Shown: positions 42,501 to 51,109, counted from the stretch's first letter. The stretch: DNA of 64,000 bases from Polyangiaceae bacterium (GCA_013214025.1 JABSRN010000057.1:16773-80772), one strand, 5' to 3'. Notes: generated from the sequence alone by a model not told the origin. Translations and numbers: made by a program.

Positions 42501-43298
42501 GTACTTGGGTTTCGCACCTTCGAGCACATCCCCGATGACCACGATGTCGTAATCGTATTTGTGATTCACCGCCGCGTAGCTGTTGCTCGGCAGCGTCCAA
42601 GGAGTGGTAGTCCAGATCGCCAAGCCGGTATCTGGCTCGTCCACCAAGGGGAACACCGCGAAGACGCTCGGATCGTCCACCGTCTTGTAGCCGAGGCCCA
42701 CCTCTGCCGCAGACAATGCCGTTCCCCCTTGGGGCCACCACCAGACCACCTTATGGCCCTGATAAAGCAATCCCTTTTCGAATAATTGGGAGAGCGCCCA
42801 CCACACACTTTCGACGTAGCTCTTGTGATAGGTGACGTAGGCATCGTCGAGACTCACCCAAAAGGCCAGACGCTCCGTCAGCCGCTCCCACTCCTCGGTG
42901 TAGCGAAACACACTGTCGATGCATCGATTGACGAAGGGCTTAACCCCGTAAGACTCAATGGCAGCCTTACCGTGGATGCGGAGGTCTTTTTCCACCTCGA
43001 CTTCCACCGGGAGGCCGTGGGTATCCCAGCCGCCTTTTCGGAGCACACGCTCGCCGCGCATGGCGTGATAACGCGGAAACAAATCCTTCATCACCCGCGT
43101 CAACACGTGACCGTTGTGGGGCAGCCCGTTGGCCGTCGGGGGGCCCTCGTAGAACACATAACGGGGAACATCAGCGTCCCCCAACTCGAGAGATTTCTCG
43201 AAAATTTTCCCCTCTTTCCACTTCTTCAAAATGGCTTGCTCGTACTTGGGGAAGTCGAGTTCTGGAGGGACGGGCTGGAACACGGATTTTTGTGTCAT
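39579..43298 (-). CDS. ileS: Isoleucine-tRNA ligase with insertion after the KMSKS-type loop
   Basis: A 1239-residue class I aminoacyl-tRNA synthetase. HIGH motif appears as PHNGH (about residue 60) in PPTANGLPHNGHVLTR; the editing domain lies at about 200-400; DCWFDSGCMPFAQWG precedes the KMSKS loop, here KESKSRGN (about residue 667). Bacterial and eukaryotic enzymes normally go straight on to GADALRW...SPPW; here ~110 residues separate GNYTPPG from GADAFRWFFYASSPPW (about 680-795). The anticodon-binding and C-terminal domains follow (LSNWYVRRSRTRFW). It is the last gene of a six-gene minus-strand run, 22 bp after thiE. No T-box or other leader is seen. Confidence 0.96.
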   Translation of the reverse strand: MTQKSVFQPVPPELDFPKYEQAILKKWKEGKIFEKSLELGDADVPRYVFYEGPPTANGLPHNGHVLTRVMKDLFPRYHAMRGERVLRKGGWDTHGLPVEVEVEKDLRIHGKAAIESYGVKPFVNRCIDSVFRYTEEWERLTERLAFWVSLDDAYVTYHKSYVESVWWALSQLFEKGLLYQGHKVVWWWPQGGTALSAAEVGLGYKTVDDPSVFAVFPLVDEPDTGLAIWTTTPWTLPSNSYAAVNHKYDYDIVVIGDVLEGAKPKYEAPTVKRLIVASERRVALEKSMGRELRVERTVKGQDLVGKRYVPPFDFYHKQHGDLQVECRDGSRAHAWWRILAEDFVTLGTGTGIVHLAPAFGEDDHKAHRAQLANYVDPELVELLCAIHPDGTFTEVAGDYEGRWVKEADKDLIRELATTGHLLASELYRHEYPFCWRADSDPLIQIARPAWFIRTTAEIEGVLANNQSVNWLPEHIKDGRFGDFLNNNVDWALSRERYWGTPLNVWECSVDEEHRHAPGSVEAIEKLNPDAFSHWHAAKTAQPELNEHLMVHKPWIDEVVFPCPDCGAEMRRVTEVIDCWFDSGCMPFAQWGFPHQPGSLEKFDEAFPADFISEAIDQTRGWFYSLMMVSSLVFDSKTQEKLGLSQMREHPYPYKTCIVLGHVCDKEGKKESKSRGNYTPPGIILDEVSMEFGVLAEAPGVEAKAGVAWIARADLEGMDLKDGATVSVYRRGESERLALKVQAHKKLPRRVVVIPDSDIDSLGAEVVETGIDTRPVDVPQCPPKQRITLEDPATPAPGADAFRWFFYASSPPWNNTRHSLRNVRLAQKDFQVKLRNVYSFFCIYANIDGWSPADESHRGGPVEARNELDRWLLSELMLTTRKVRADLDEYQSYDAALRLIEFAEGLSNWYVRRSRTRFWASGFEQDKRDAYATLYEALTTICTLTAPFLPFFGEEMYQNLVVGAGAPSAKESVHFESFPDVRTQLIDEKLATEMAAVREIVSLGLRVRTANRLKVRQPLGRTDIVFNDEELMARVESYKPLIAEELNVHELVFIAREHTGGAVSFRLKPNFRALGPRLGKGVQGVKKALAKADGAALYAEYAKSGSIQLDVDGSVVELSGEEIAVAVEAADGFAAETGGVGVVVLHTTLTESLIDEGLLREVLSRVQACRKDMKLGFADRIRLSLDGSERILRVAGAAESHIKRECLVDLLTVGAELGEQQTLKLGEESLRLSVEAIFAD

Positions 43299-43320
43299 GG
43301 CTAGCCCGGCTATAGCAGTT

Positions 43321-43968
43321 TCAGCGCCGGTTGGAGTCGTCCAGCACCCCCAAAGCGGTCAAAAGCTCGATTGGCTCATCGGACCCGAGAGCTGCGGAAA
43401 TCACGGCGATTCCGTCGGCTCCCCCGCGCAGACACGCCTCCGATTCTGGCGCCCCGACGCCCCCCAAGGCGTACAAACCCGCCGACACCGGACGAAAGCC
43501 CCGCAAGGCGGCTACTCCCAGAGCCTGCCGCCCCTTTCGAGGTGCTACCACTGGCGATAGCACCACGGCATCCAAAGCACCGTCGCTCAGCTCCGGCACA
43601 CGGCTGTGAACCGCCCGCGATATCCAGGCGCCCACGCCAAGCAACGATCTCGCGTCGCGGGGCGATACACCCGCTTCCGGCAAGTGCGCGCCGTCGGCTC
43701 CAAGGGCGAGCGCTAGATCCAGCCGGTCATTGATGATCACACGATGGTGCCGCTCCCGCGTCCGCTGCAACAATGCGCGACCCAGCGCCGCCCGTTCACG
43801 AACCGGCAACTCCCGGTCCCGGAGCTGAACGATCAACTCGCCCTGCCGGACCCTGGCCGCGAGCCAGGCGATCCTATCCAGAAAGGCCTGACCCGAGCGC
43901 CGCTCCGACGAGCTGATCACCATCAACTTTGGCCATCGCACCCGAGTGGCCCCTGCCAGCGCGACCAC
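43321..43968 (-). CDS. thiE: Thiamine-phosphate synthase
   Basis: A 215-residue TIM-barrel enzyme that joins the thiazole and pyrimidine moieties of thiamine. Visible: LIVQLRDRELP (family QLRxK), RVIINDRLDLALALGADGAHLPE (the INDRxDLAxxxxADGVHLG signature), WISRAVHS, VVLSPVVAPRKG, and GLYALGGVGA with the Gly-rich phosphate loop. LSPVVAPRKG replaces the more usual 'GPIFPTxTK', a normal divergence. GTG start at 43968, 4 bp after the stop of a small lipoprotein gene. thiG lies two genes upstream in the same run, so thiazole formation and coupling are encoded together. Confidence 0.9.
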   Translation of the reverse strand: MVALAGATRVRWPKLMVISSSERRSGQAFLDRIAWLAARVRQGELIVQLRDRELPVRERAALGRALLQRTRERHHRVIINDRLDLALALGADGAHLPEAGVSPRDARSLLGVGAWISRAVHSRVPELSDGALDAVVLSPVVAPRKGRQALGVAALRGFRPVSAGLYALGGVGAPESEACLRGGADGIAVISAALGSDEPIELLTALGVLDDSNRR

Positions 43969-43972
43969 GTCG

Positions 43973-44224
43973 CTACTCGGCAGAGCCGCTACCGAGCTTC
44001 TGAGAAGCCCTCTGGCTGTACCGGCTGTTGGGGTAGGTGGCGATCAGGTGCTCCAGCGTCTGACGCCAAGCCTTTTCATCGCCCTGTTGCCTGAACGCTT
44101 CGGCTAGGCTCAGCAATGCCTCGCCGGGTTCGTCGTAGGGGCGGGTGGCTTCCTCCGGCTCGCTCGCGCACTGGAGCGGTGCCTGGGCCAAGCACGCCAC
44201 CAAAAGCATTGCTGGAATTCGCAT
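43973..44224 (-). CDS. Small exported TPR-like protein
   Basis: An 83-residue protein from the ATG at 44224. Short signal MRIPAMLLVACLAQAPLQC (possible lipobox PLQC), then acidic residues and one helix-turn-helix pair, PGEALLSLAEAFRQQGDEKAWRQTLEHLIATYPNSRYSQRASQKL, which matches a single TPR/YbgF-type repeat. It is squeezed between the VanZ-like gene and thiE (4 bp). Role unknown; probably periplasmic. Confidence 0.65.
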   Translation of the reverse strand: MRIPAMLLVACLAQAPLQCASEPEEATRPYDEPGEALLSLAEAFRQQGDEKAWRQTLEHLIATYPNSRYSQRASQKLGSGSAE

Positions 44225-44304
44225 GGTTGCCCAGGCTACCACTCGCCGCCACACAAGCGAACCCTGTCCTGCACGCGCTCTGGTTCCCCCCAACGTCTGT
44301 GGAT

Positions 44305-44760
44305 TCAGCCAGCGCCAGAGGCCGGGGCCGGCGGCCGTGGGGGGCGAGTGTCGGCCAACAAATTAACAATTCCAACGCCCAATAGCGCTCCCAAGGTGCT
44401 CGCGACCCAATCCATCCACTCAGCGCTTCGATGGGGCAATGTTGCCTGCCAAAGCTCTAACCCTGCGCCCACTAGGGAGGCAAAGCCTGCCGCGGCAATC
44501 CAACGGGCCATCGGGCGCCCGGGCACCCGGAGGAAGCTGAGAGCTGGCACGGCCAGAGCCTGCATCAAGGCAAATCCCAGAAAATGGGCGAGTTTGTCAT
44601 CGCCAACCCGGATACCTTGGCTCCGGACAGAGCCGGCCAAGAACACGAGCCCCACATAGGCGCAGAGCGGTGCGAGGTGCAGCACTCCGCTACCGAAGCA
44701 GCGCGCCGGCAGCCTTGCATGCGGGGCCACCCCACCGTTCGATGCCCGAGCTTCGGTCAC
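44305..44760 (-). CDS. VanZ-like family membrane protein
   Basis: A 151-residue protein with four predicted transmembrane helices. The VanZ-family signature is clear: [12 protein letters not shown] (first conserved His) and [34 protein letters not shown] (conserved E-x-x-Q...P-x-R-x-x-x-x-x-D). VanZ proteins are named after a teicoplanin-resistance accessory, but there are no vanH/A/X genes here, so resistance is not implied. Its GTG start overlaps the thiG stop by 4 bp (GTGA). Confidence 0.87.
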   Translation of the reverse strand: MTEARASNGGVAPHARLPARCFGSGVLHLAPLCAYVGLVFLAGSVRSQGIRVGDDKLAHFLGFALMQALAVPALSFLRVPGRPMARWIAAAGFASLVGAGLELWQATLPHRSAEWMDWVASTLGALLGVGIVNLLADTRPPRPPAPASGAG

Positions 44761-45548
44761 TCTATCAGGCCGGCCTCGGGACTCGATGCGTTGGCGTAGA
44801 GCCGACGCTCCATGCGCCCAGCCAAGAAAGCCTTCCGGCCCGCGCTCACTCCGAGCCGCATCGCATCTGCCATCAGCACGGGATCCTTCGCGTGAGCGAT
44901 GGCTGTGTTCATCAACACCCCATCGCAGCCTAGTTCCAGTGCAACCGCCGCGTCACTCGCCGTCCCGACCCCCGCGTCAACGATCACAGGAACCTTGGCG
45001 TTCTCGAGAATAATCCTCAAGTTGTATGGGTTGCGGATACCCAATCCGGACCCGATAGGAGCCGCCAGCGGCATCACTGCGGCACACCCGATATCTTCGA
45101 GTTTCCGACAAATGATGGGGTCGTCGATGCAGTAGGGCAAAACAGTGAAGCCTTCCTTCACCAGCACTTTCGCCGCCTCTAGCGTCGCCTCATTGTCGGG
45201 ATACAAGGTTTTCGGATCTCCTATCACCTCCAACTTCACCATGTCCGCCAATCCGAGCTCCCGAGCCAGGCGCAACGTTCGTATCGCGTCATCTGCCGTG
45301 AAACACCCGGCGGTGTTCGGCAAGATCGTCCACTCCTTCGACTGGAGCAGCCCCAGCAACGAACCTTCACTAGCATCGTCCAGGTTGACCCTGCGCAACG
45401 CCACGGTGACGACCTCAGCGCCCGAGGCGCGCAGCGCGTCCCGCGTCTCATCGACACTCTTGTACTTGCCCGTGCCAACCAATAACCGGGAGTCGAAGCT
45501 AAAATTTCCGATTTCCAGCTTATCGCCGGCTGACGTCTCGTTGCTCAT
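44757..45548 (-). CDS. thiG: Thiazole synthase
   Basis: A 263-residue TIM-barrel enzyme that forms the thiazole phosphate of thiamine from deoxyxylulose-5-phosphate, dehydroglycine and ThiS thiocarboxylate. [12 protein letters not shown] near the N-terminus, [35 protein letters not shown] with the Schiff-base Lys, [33 protein letters not shown] and [31 protein letters not shown] are all diagnostic. No thiS, thiO or thiH is in the window. The ATG at 45548 gives the usual length. A GC-rich hairpin lies in the 70-bp gap before it (about 45573-45592). Overlaps the VanZ-like gene by 4 bp. Confidence 0.96.
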   Translation of the reverse strand: MSNETSAGDKLEIGNFSFDSRLLVGTGKYKSVDETRDALRASGAEVVTVALRRVNLDDASEGSLLGLLQSKEWTILPNTAGCFTADDAIRTLRLARELGLADMVKLEVIGDPKTLYPDNEATLEAAKVLVKEGFTVLPYCIDDPIICRKLEDIGCAAVMPLAAPIGSGLGIRNPYNLRIILENAKVPVIVDAGVGTASDAAVALELGCDGVLMNTAIAHAKDPVLMADAMRLGVSAGRKAFLAGRMERRLYANASSPEAGLIE

Positions 45549-45618
45549 TAGCGACACGAATAGCGCCCACACCGCTCCCCCGCAAGGGGGGGAACTCCCA
45601 ACTAGCAGCAGTCGCTGG

Positions 45619-45900
45619 CTATACGAAACCGGCTTTTCGTGAGCTGCTCGACGACTCCGAAGCGCCCACAGCCCCCGCGTACACATCCGCTTGTGTCAGA
45701 ACGAACAGTTCGCCTGTCTTCGTTCTAACTTCGAGAAGCTCTGCATTGCTGCGAAGCGCCGAAATCCGACTCACAGTCAGCCCAGCCGCTCCGGATGCGA
45801 CATACAGCGTAATGTGGCGCCCCTCGGTGGGTGTCTTCCACCCGTCCACGTCTTTGGCCCCGGCGTTGGCAAGCAGCGCCTTCAAATGCTCTTCAGTCAT
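45619..45900 (-). CDS. Small conserved-looking protein upstream of thiG, unknown
   Basis: A 93-residue protein starting [76 protein letters not shown] (paraphrased: helix, then 4-5 beta strands). The strand-rich core with 'GLTVSRI' and '[13 protein letters not shown]' hints at a small beta-barrel or SH3-like fold. ATG at 45900; a GTG at 45924 would add 8 residues. First gene of the minus-strand thiG-ileS run. It has no similarity that I recognise to ThiS (no C-terminal GG). Confidence 0.6.
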   Translation of the reverse strand: MTEEHLKALLANAGAKDVDGWKTPTEGRHITLYVASGAAGLTVSRISALRSNAELLEVRTKTGELFVLTQADVYAGAVGASESSSSSRKAGFV

Positions 45901-46061
45901 CCCTCTAGGCGTAGCCTGCGACACCGGGACGTCAAGGAATTGAGTACATTGGCCGCCGATACCTCAACCGGGGCGGCCCGGCAGCCCGAAATCCGGCGAA
46001 TCAGCGACTCCGTCCGAACAGCCTATTGTCGCGCCACCACTGCGCCGGATAGTCTTGGGCC

Positions 46062-46856
46062 GTGAGCGCGGAAAAAAACGGCGGACCCAACCAGATCCAC
46101 ATCGTAGTGGAGGACGTCACCAAGCGCTTCGGCGATCACGTCGCGCTCGACCAGGTCAGTCTCGACATCCCTCGGGGCGAGACGGTCGTGATCATCGGCG
46201 GTTCCGGCGCGGGCAAGACGACGCTACTCAAGCTTCTGATTGGACTCGAGAAACCAAGCAGCGGGAAGATCCTGGTGGACGGCGTGGACATCGTCCCTCT
46301 GGGAGCACGAGCGATGAACAAGGTGCGCCGAAAGTTCGGCATGGTGTTTCAATACGCCGCCCTTCTCGACTCACTGAACGTCCTCGACAACGTCGCCTTC
46401 CCTTTGCGGGAACACACTCGGCTGAGCGCGCGCGAAATCGAGAAACGCGTCGACGAAAAACTCACGCTGCTCGAGCTACCCAACATCGGGCACAAGTTTC
46501 CCAGCGAGCTTTCCGGCGGAATGCGCAAGCGCGTCGGACTCGCTCGAGCACTGATGTTGGAACCCGAAATCATCGTCTACGATGAACCCACCAGCGGTCT
46601 CGACCCGCTGACGAGCCGTCTCGTCGACAAACTGATCAAAGAGACCAGTGAACGATTCGGCGTCACCAGCGTCGTTATTTCTCACGACATGACCAGCGCT
46701 CTCCAAATCGCCGATAGGATTTTCATCCTGTCCAACGGCCAGCTTGTGGGAGAGGGCAGCCCTCAGGAAATTCTTGCGGGCAAGGTCGAGCTCGCAAACG
46801 AATTTCTGCGTTCCAGCGGGATCTCCACTGAATCAGTGTTATCGGGCAGCCAATAG
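46062..46856 (+). CDS. mlaF: ABC transporter ATPase, MlaF-like, without adjacent partners
   Basis: A 264-residue ABC ATPase of the lipid-transport (Mla/MCE) type. Walker A GGSGAGKTT (about residues 47-55), the MlaF-typical Q-loop FQYAALLDSLNVLDNVAFPLREH, signature LSGGMRKRVGLARAL and Walker B EIIVYDEPTSGLDP, H-loop ISHDM. MlaF drives phospholipid movement between the two membranes together with MlaE (permease), MlaD (MCE) and MlaB. None of these is encoded here, so partners must lie elsewhere. GTG start. The intergenic region before it is shared with the thiG-run first gene and has only a weak promoter-like pair. Confidence 0.88.
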   Translation: MSAEKNGGPNQIHIVVEDVTKRFGDHVALDQVSLDIPRGETVVIIGGSGAGKTTLLKLLIGLEKPSSGKILVDGVDIVPLGARAMNKVRRKFGMVFQYAALLDSLNVLDNVAFPLREHTRLSAREIEKRVDEKLTLLELPNIGHKFPSELSGGMRKRVGLARALMLEPEIIVYDEPTSGLDPLTSRLVDKLIKETSERFGVTSVVISHDMTSALQIADRIFILSNGQLVGEGSPQEILAGKVELANEFLRSSGISTESVLSGSQ

Positions 46857-46871
46857 CTAGCAGAATGCGGT

Positions 46872-47804
46872 CTAGCTGGGCAAGCCGTGGGTCTGAAAGT
46901 GCTCTGCGGCTTCATCCAACCGGACACACCGATGACCCCGTGCCTTGAGCACTTCGACCACGGCGCAGAAGGTTTCGAATTTTTGCTGATAGGGGATCTT
47001 CAGATCAGGCTGATGCGGAACCAGTGCGGCTAGGCCGTCCGATTCATCGAGTAAGTCCACTCCGTGAAGTTCAATGTTCACCAATGGCTCGCCCACCACG
47101 CCTGCCGCAAGCCAGCAACTTCTTGTCGGCCCCGCTAAGGCCAGCGAGGTACCTATGAACGGGAGGCGACTCTTGCGGACCACTTGGATCGGCAGTTCGA
47201 GCATTCCTTCGCCCCGACTCCAGTAGGGCGTTCCCACCCGATACGGTCGTGTCGGCGCCGTGAGGACCTTCGGGGTGTCCAAGATTGACCGGGAGTGTCG
47301 ACCGCGCAGTCGCATCAGCCCCAGCACAGCAGCCTTGACTCCGAAGTAGGGAGGGCAAGGAAACACTGATGAGTCGTAGGCGACCTCGGACCGACTCAGG
47401 ACCCCCATCAGTTCATCTGTCATGGTGTAACCCGGCGCACGAAAGCCCGTGGGTCGCACCCCCATGCAAGCTTCAATCAGTTCGATGGCGTCTTGAACTT
47501 CCGTCTCCTGCACCGACACAGCATGCCGCGTGAGATCGTAGAGATGGCTGAGGCTGTGATTCGCCACTTCGTGGCCAGCCTCGACCATGGCCTTCAAGGC
47601 CGCGGCGGACTCGGGGCGCTCGAGATCGGAGGCCACCGCGAAGAAAGTCAGCGGGATATCGCACTCCTTGGCTAGCCGGGCGAAACGCTCCAGCGCACGG
47701 TCGTAAACAAGATGAGCCAACTCCGGCGTCTGCGCGTCGATTCCGTGAATCGCGAAGTAGTGAGAGATCTCATCTAGATCGATGGAAACAGAGCAAAGAT
47801 TCAT
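46872..47804 (-). CDS. Polysaccharide deacetylase (NodB-type)
   Basis: About 310 residues from the ATG at 47804. NodB-homology signatures: VSIDLDE (motif 1, metal Asp pair), GHEVANHSLSHLYDL (motif 2, H-S-x-x-H), and GFRAPGYTM (motif 3, RxPxG-like). It removes N-acetyl groups from carbohydrate polymers or lipid-linked sugars. No signal peptide is apparent, suggesting action in the cytoplasm on a lipid-linked or precursor substrate, like deacetylases of polysaccharide loci. It faces the CapD-type gene start region across 218 bp without a gene. Convergent with mlaF. Confidence 0.87.
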   Translation of the reverse strand: MNLCSVSIDLDEISHYFAIHGIDAQTPELAHLVYDRALERFARLAKECDIPLTFFAVASDLERPESAAALKAMVEAGHEVANHSLSHLYDLTRHAVSVQETEVQDAIELIEACMGVRPTGFRAPGYTMTDELMGVLSRSEVAYDSSVFPCPPYFGVKAAVLGLMRLRGRHSRSILDTPKVLTAPTRPYRVGTPYWSRGEGMLELPIQVVRKSRLPFIGTSLALAGPTRSCWLAAGVVGEPLVNIELHGVDLLDESDGLAALVPHQPDLKIPYQQKFETFCAVVEVLKARGHRCVRLDEAAEHFQTHGLPS

Positions 47805-48022
47805 AGAGCGACGCGGGAGTGAAGCGCTGAACTGCATCGCCGACGCGGAGTTCCCCCCCCCCACCGACACCGCGCAACACTGTCGACGGGATCACACGAA
47901 TTGGCGGCGCGCACAATTACGTCGGTGCCGTAAGAGCTGGCGCCGACGCCGCGCCATTCGGACCCGTAGCCGGATCTCGACCAGCGGCAGCTTGCGGAGA
48001 CTAAACCAGCCGGATCTGTGGA

Positions 48023-49945
48023 CTAGCCGGCTGTCGGATTCGCCGGCATCGGAACGACGTTGTCCATCGCGCCTTCGTCGGTTGTATCGAACTCCGGGAT
48101 AATCTCTCGGAGGAGCCCACGGATGGCGTCACGGTCCAGGCTGTTCACGTGCTTTTCTAGCCGGGTGATGCCGCGAGTTACCGCATCAAAATCCGCCACC
48201 AATGTTCGCCCGATGAAAATCTTCTCGTGCAGGGTGCTGACGGCGCGTTCGTCATCCGTCGCGAGCTCCTCAAACAGCTTCTCGCCCGGCCGGATTCCGA
48301 CAAACTCGATTGTAATGTCCACCCCGGGCTGAAGTCCCGAAAACCGAATCAAGTCGCTCGCCAAATCGACGATTTTCACGGGCGCACCCATGTCGAGCAC
48401 AAACACCTCGCCGCCTTCGCCGAGCGCGCCGGCTTGCATGACCAGTTGGCTCGCTTCATGGATCGTCATGAAGTAGCGCTGCATTTCCGGATGCGTCACC
48501 GTGACGGGGCCGCCGGCGGCAATCTGCTCCTTGAACACCGGGATCACGCTGCCGCTAGAACCCAATACGTTGCCGAAGCGAACCGCTGAGAAAGTAGTGC
48601 GAGTGCCTTCTTGGGCACCAAGGCCCTGGATGTAGAGCTCCGCCACTCGTTTCGTCGCGCCCATGATGCTGGTCGGGTTCACGGCTTTGTCCGTCGACAC
48701 CATCACGAAGTTGGACACATTTTCGTCCGTCGCAACATCAGCGAGGGTCTTGGTCCCGAAGACATTATTCTTCAGGGCTTCGCCGGGATTCGATTCCATC
48801 ATCGGCACATGCTTGTGCGCGGCCGCATGAAAGATCACATCGGGACGGTGATGCTGGATCAGACGGCGCACCCGGAACTCATCCGTGACATCGCCGACTG
48901 CCGGCACGAGCTTCACGTCCGCGAACTCCTTGAGCACGCGCCGATGAGAATCGAATAGCGTGTTTTCGAAGCGGTCGAGCATGACCAATTTCACCGGACT
49001 GAATCGCGCAATTTGTCGGCACAGCTCAGAGCCAATACTGCCGCCGGCACCCGATACCAGCACCACTTTGTCCTGAATGAAGGAGGCGACCGCCGCGACG
49101 TCGAGCTCGACCGCGTCCCGACCCAACAGATCCTCGATGACCACATCGCGGATTCTCGATAGATTCATCTCGCCGCCCATCAGCTCCGATAATCCAGGGA
49201 TGATTTTCACACGGAGCCCGACGGCGTCACAGGCCAGAGCAATCCGCCGGATGGTCTTGGAATCGACTCCGGGCATCGCGATCAACGCTTGGCGCACCGT
49301 ATATCGTCGGGTGAAGGCGGCGATCTGATGGGTTCCACCAAGAACCCGAACGCCGTGAATGATGCTGCCGTGTTTGGAGGTGTCATCGTCCAGGAATCCC
49401 AATGCTTCGATACCCAGCTCGGGACGACTGCTGAGATCTTTCGCGACGGCAACTCCTGCGCGCCCGGCTCCGATCAATAGCGTCGGCAATATATCGGCTG
49501 GCGGGCCTTCTGTTGCGCCGTCGCGATGCTCCACCCAAAGCCGCCGAACGATTCGAACTCCAGATATCGCGAGGAACGCAAAGACAAGATCGAGAAAGAT
49601 GATGCCAAAGGGGATCACCGTGTATCGATACAAGAGACTGGATGGGGCCATGCCAGCGATGGTGATGCGCGCCACCAGCATGCAAAATATACCGGTCGCG
49701 ATGGCCGCTAGAATCGTCGGCATTTCTCGGAGGGAAATGTACCTCCACGAAAAATTCGTCACTCCATAGGCGGAGAGCAACGAGTACTGGAATGCCACCA
49801 CGTAGGGCCAGACGCCGACGGCGCGATCGAAAATTGGCTCGGGCGGCGCCCAGTCGAAGCGCATCTCCACCGCGAACCAAAACGCACAACCGAGCGCGAT
49901 CAGGTCGATCAGCGCTCGTGACGTCCTAAATACAAATCTCGCCAT
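48023..49945 (-). CDS. Membrane-bound nucleotide-sugar 4,6-dehydratase (CapD/WbpM family)
   Basis: A 640-residue inner-membrane protein. Four transmembrane helices (~15-125), a CoA-binding_3 type Rossmann domain (~145-280), then the extended SDR domain (~290-600). NAD-binding VSGAGGSIGSELC and the catalytic region FVMVSTDKAVNPTSIMGATKR, in which the usual Tyr of YxxxK is Met, as in WbpM (Ser-Met-Lys). Family members convert UDP-GlcNAc to 4-keto-6-deoxy sugars, the first step to diamino-trideoxy sugars. The aminotransferase 15 bp upstream fits the next step. First biosynthetic pair of the polysaccharide locus. Confidence 0.93.
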   Translation of the reverse strand: MARFVFRTSRALIDLIALGCAFWFAVEMRFDWAPPEPIFDRAVGVWPYVVAFQYSLLSAYGVTNFSWRYISLREMPTILAAIATGIFCMLVARITIAGMAPSSLLYRYTVIPFGIIFLDLVFAFLAISGVRIVRRLWVEHRDGATEGPPADILPTLLIGAGRAGVAVAKDLSSRPELGIEALGFLDDDTSKHGSIIHGVRVLGGTHQIAAFTRRYTVRQALIAMPGVDSKTIRRIALACDAVGLRVKIIPGLSELMGGEMNLSRIRDVVIEDLLGRDAVELDVAAVASFIQDKVVLVSGAGGSIGSELCRQIARFSPVKLVMLDRFENTLFDSHRRVLKEFADVKLVPAVGDVTDEFRVRRLIQHHRPDVIFHAAAHKHVPMMESNPGEALKNNVFGTKTLADVATDENVSNFVMVSTDKAVNPTSIMGATKRVAELYIQGLGAQEGTRTTFSAVRFGNVLGSSGSVIPVFKEQIAAGGPVTVTHPEMQRYFMTIHEASQLVMQAGALGEGGEVFVLDMGAPVKIVDLASDLIRFSGLQPGVDITIEFVGIRPGEKLFEELATDDERAVSTLHEKIFIGRTLVADFDAVTRGITRLEKHVNSLDRDAIRGLLREIIPEFDTTDEGAMDNVVPMPANPTAG

Positions 49946-49960
49946 AGTTCCGCCGGAAAC

Positions 49961-51109
49961 CTACCGGTGTCCGCCGCGTTGAACGGCGGCGGACAATACC
50001 GCTTGAATGACTCGAGCAACAGCATTCTCGGTGAGCGCCGAGCCACTTGGCAAACAGAGCCCGGTTGCAAATAGCCCTTCGGAAACTTTTCCGCCGATGG
50101 CGCGTGCCTCACTGAACACAGGTTGCAGATGCATCGGCTTCCAAACGGGCCTTGCCTCTATTTCTTCAGTGGCCAATGTAAGTCGGATGTCGCCAGCTGA
50201 CGCTCCGAAGATCTGTTCATCAACGTTGATCACAGTGAGCCATCGATTCGAAACCCCGTAGTCGGCTTCCGGCATCATGGCAATTCCGGACTTGTCCAAA
50301 AATCCTTGGCGATACTGTTCGAAAATACGGCGGCGCGCAGCAACCCGGTCAGACAATTGGCGTAACTGGCCGCGTCCAACCGCCGCGAGCAGGTTACTCA
50401 GCCGGTAATTAAATCCCGATTCCTCGTGCTCGTAGTGAGCGACGTTTTCTCGCGCCTGGGAGGACAAAAACCGAGCACGGGCGATGGCCGTTTCATCGTT
50501 CGCCACCAGCGCTCCCCCACCGCTCGTGGTGATGATCTTGTTTCCGTTGAACGAAAAAACCCCGAAGCGTGCGAGACCTCCGGCGGGTCGGCCCCGATAG
50601 GTCGCACCCAATGCCTCTGCCGCGTCCTCAATGACCGGGATTTCGAACTCGTCACAGACGGAAAGGATGCGATCGTAGTCAGCACATTGGCCGTACAGAT
50701 CGACCACCAAGACAGCCTTTGGCAGTTTGCCTTTAGCGGCTGCCGCACGAAGCTCCTCGGCAAGCAAATCCGGATCGAGATTCCACGTGGCCGAGTCGCT
50801 ATCTATGAATACAGGTACCGCCCCGACGTAGGAAATCGCGTTAGCCGTGGCGACGAAGGTAAAACTGGAGGTCCAGACCTCATCCCCTCGCCCGACACCG
50901 AGCAGCAGCAGCGCCAGGTGCAGCGCCGCGGTCCCGCTGGAAAGCGTCGCGGCATGGCCGACGCCGGCCGCCGCCGCCAGCTCTGCCTCGAAGCCGTCGA
51001 CGTGCGGCCCGAGGGGGGCTAACCAATTGGAGTCAAAGGCATCCAACAACAGCTCTCTCTCCAGCGGACCCACGTGGGGAGGCGATAGGTAGATGCGTTC
51101 CGATGCCAT
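49961..51109 (-). CDS. DegT/DnrJ/EryC1/StrS aminotransferase (nucleotide-sugar)
   Basis: A 382-residue PLP enzyme. TLSSGTAALHLALLLLGVGRGDEVWTSSFTFVATANAI is the canonical SGTAALH...FTF opening; VIEDAAEALGA carries the PLP Asp; FSFNGNKIITTSGGGALV carries the Schiff-base Lys (about residue 187). NYRLSNLLAAVGRGQL is the typical 'NYRMSxLxAAlGxxQL'. Closest in layout to PglE/PseC-like enzymes that aminate 4-keto-6-deoxy-UDP-sugars made by the neighbouring dehydratase. Starts ATG 51109, divergent from the flippase-like gene. Confidence 0.93.
   Translation of the reverse strand: MASERIYLSPPHVGPLERELLLDAFDSNWLAPLGPHVDGFEAELAAAAGVGHAATLSSGTAALHLALLLLGVGRGDEVWTSSFTFVATANAISYVGAVPVFIDSDSATWNLDPDLLAEELRAAAAKGKLPKAVLVVDLYGQCADYDRILSVCDEFEIPVIEDAAEALGATYRGRPAGGLARFGVFSFNGNKIITTSGGGALVANDETAIARARFLSSQARENVAHYEHEESGFNYRLSNLLAAVGRGQLRQLSDRVAARRRIFEQYRQGFLDKSGIAMMPEADYGVSNRWLTVINVDEQIFGASAGDIRLTLATEEIEARPVWKPMHLQPVFSEARAIGGKVSEGLFATGLCLPSGSALTENAVARVIQAVLSAAVQRGGHR

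Noticed and set aside
44305..44760. Glycopeptide-resistance locus
   Set aside because: The VanZ-like protein stands without vanH, vanA or vanX. VanZ-family proteins are widespread and mostly unrelated to resistance.
45901..46061. TPP riboswitch ahead of the thiG run
   Set aside because: I looked for the CUGAGA and the ACCUGAUCUGGAUCAUGC-like blocks on the minus strand and found neither.
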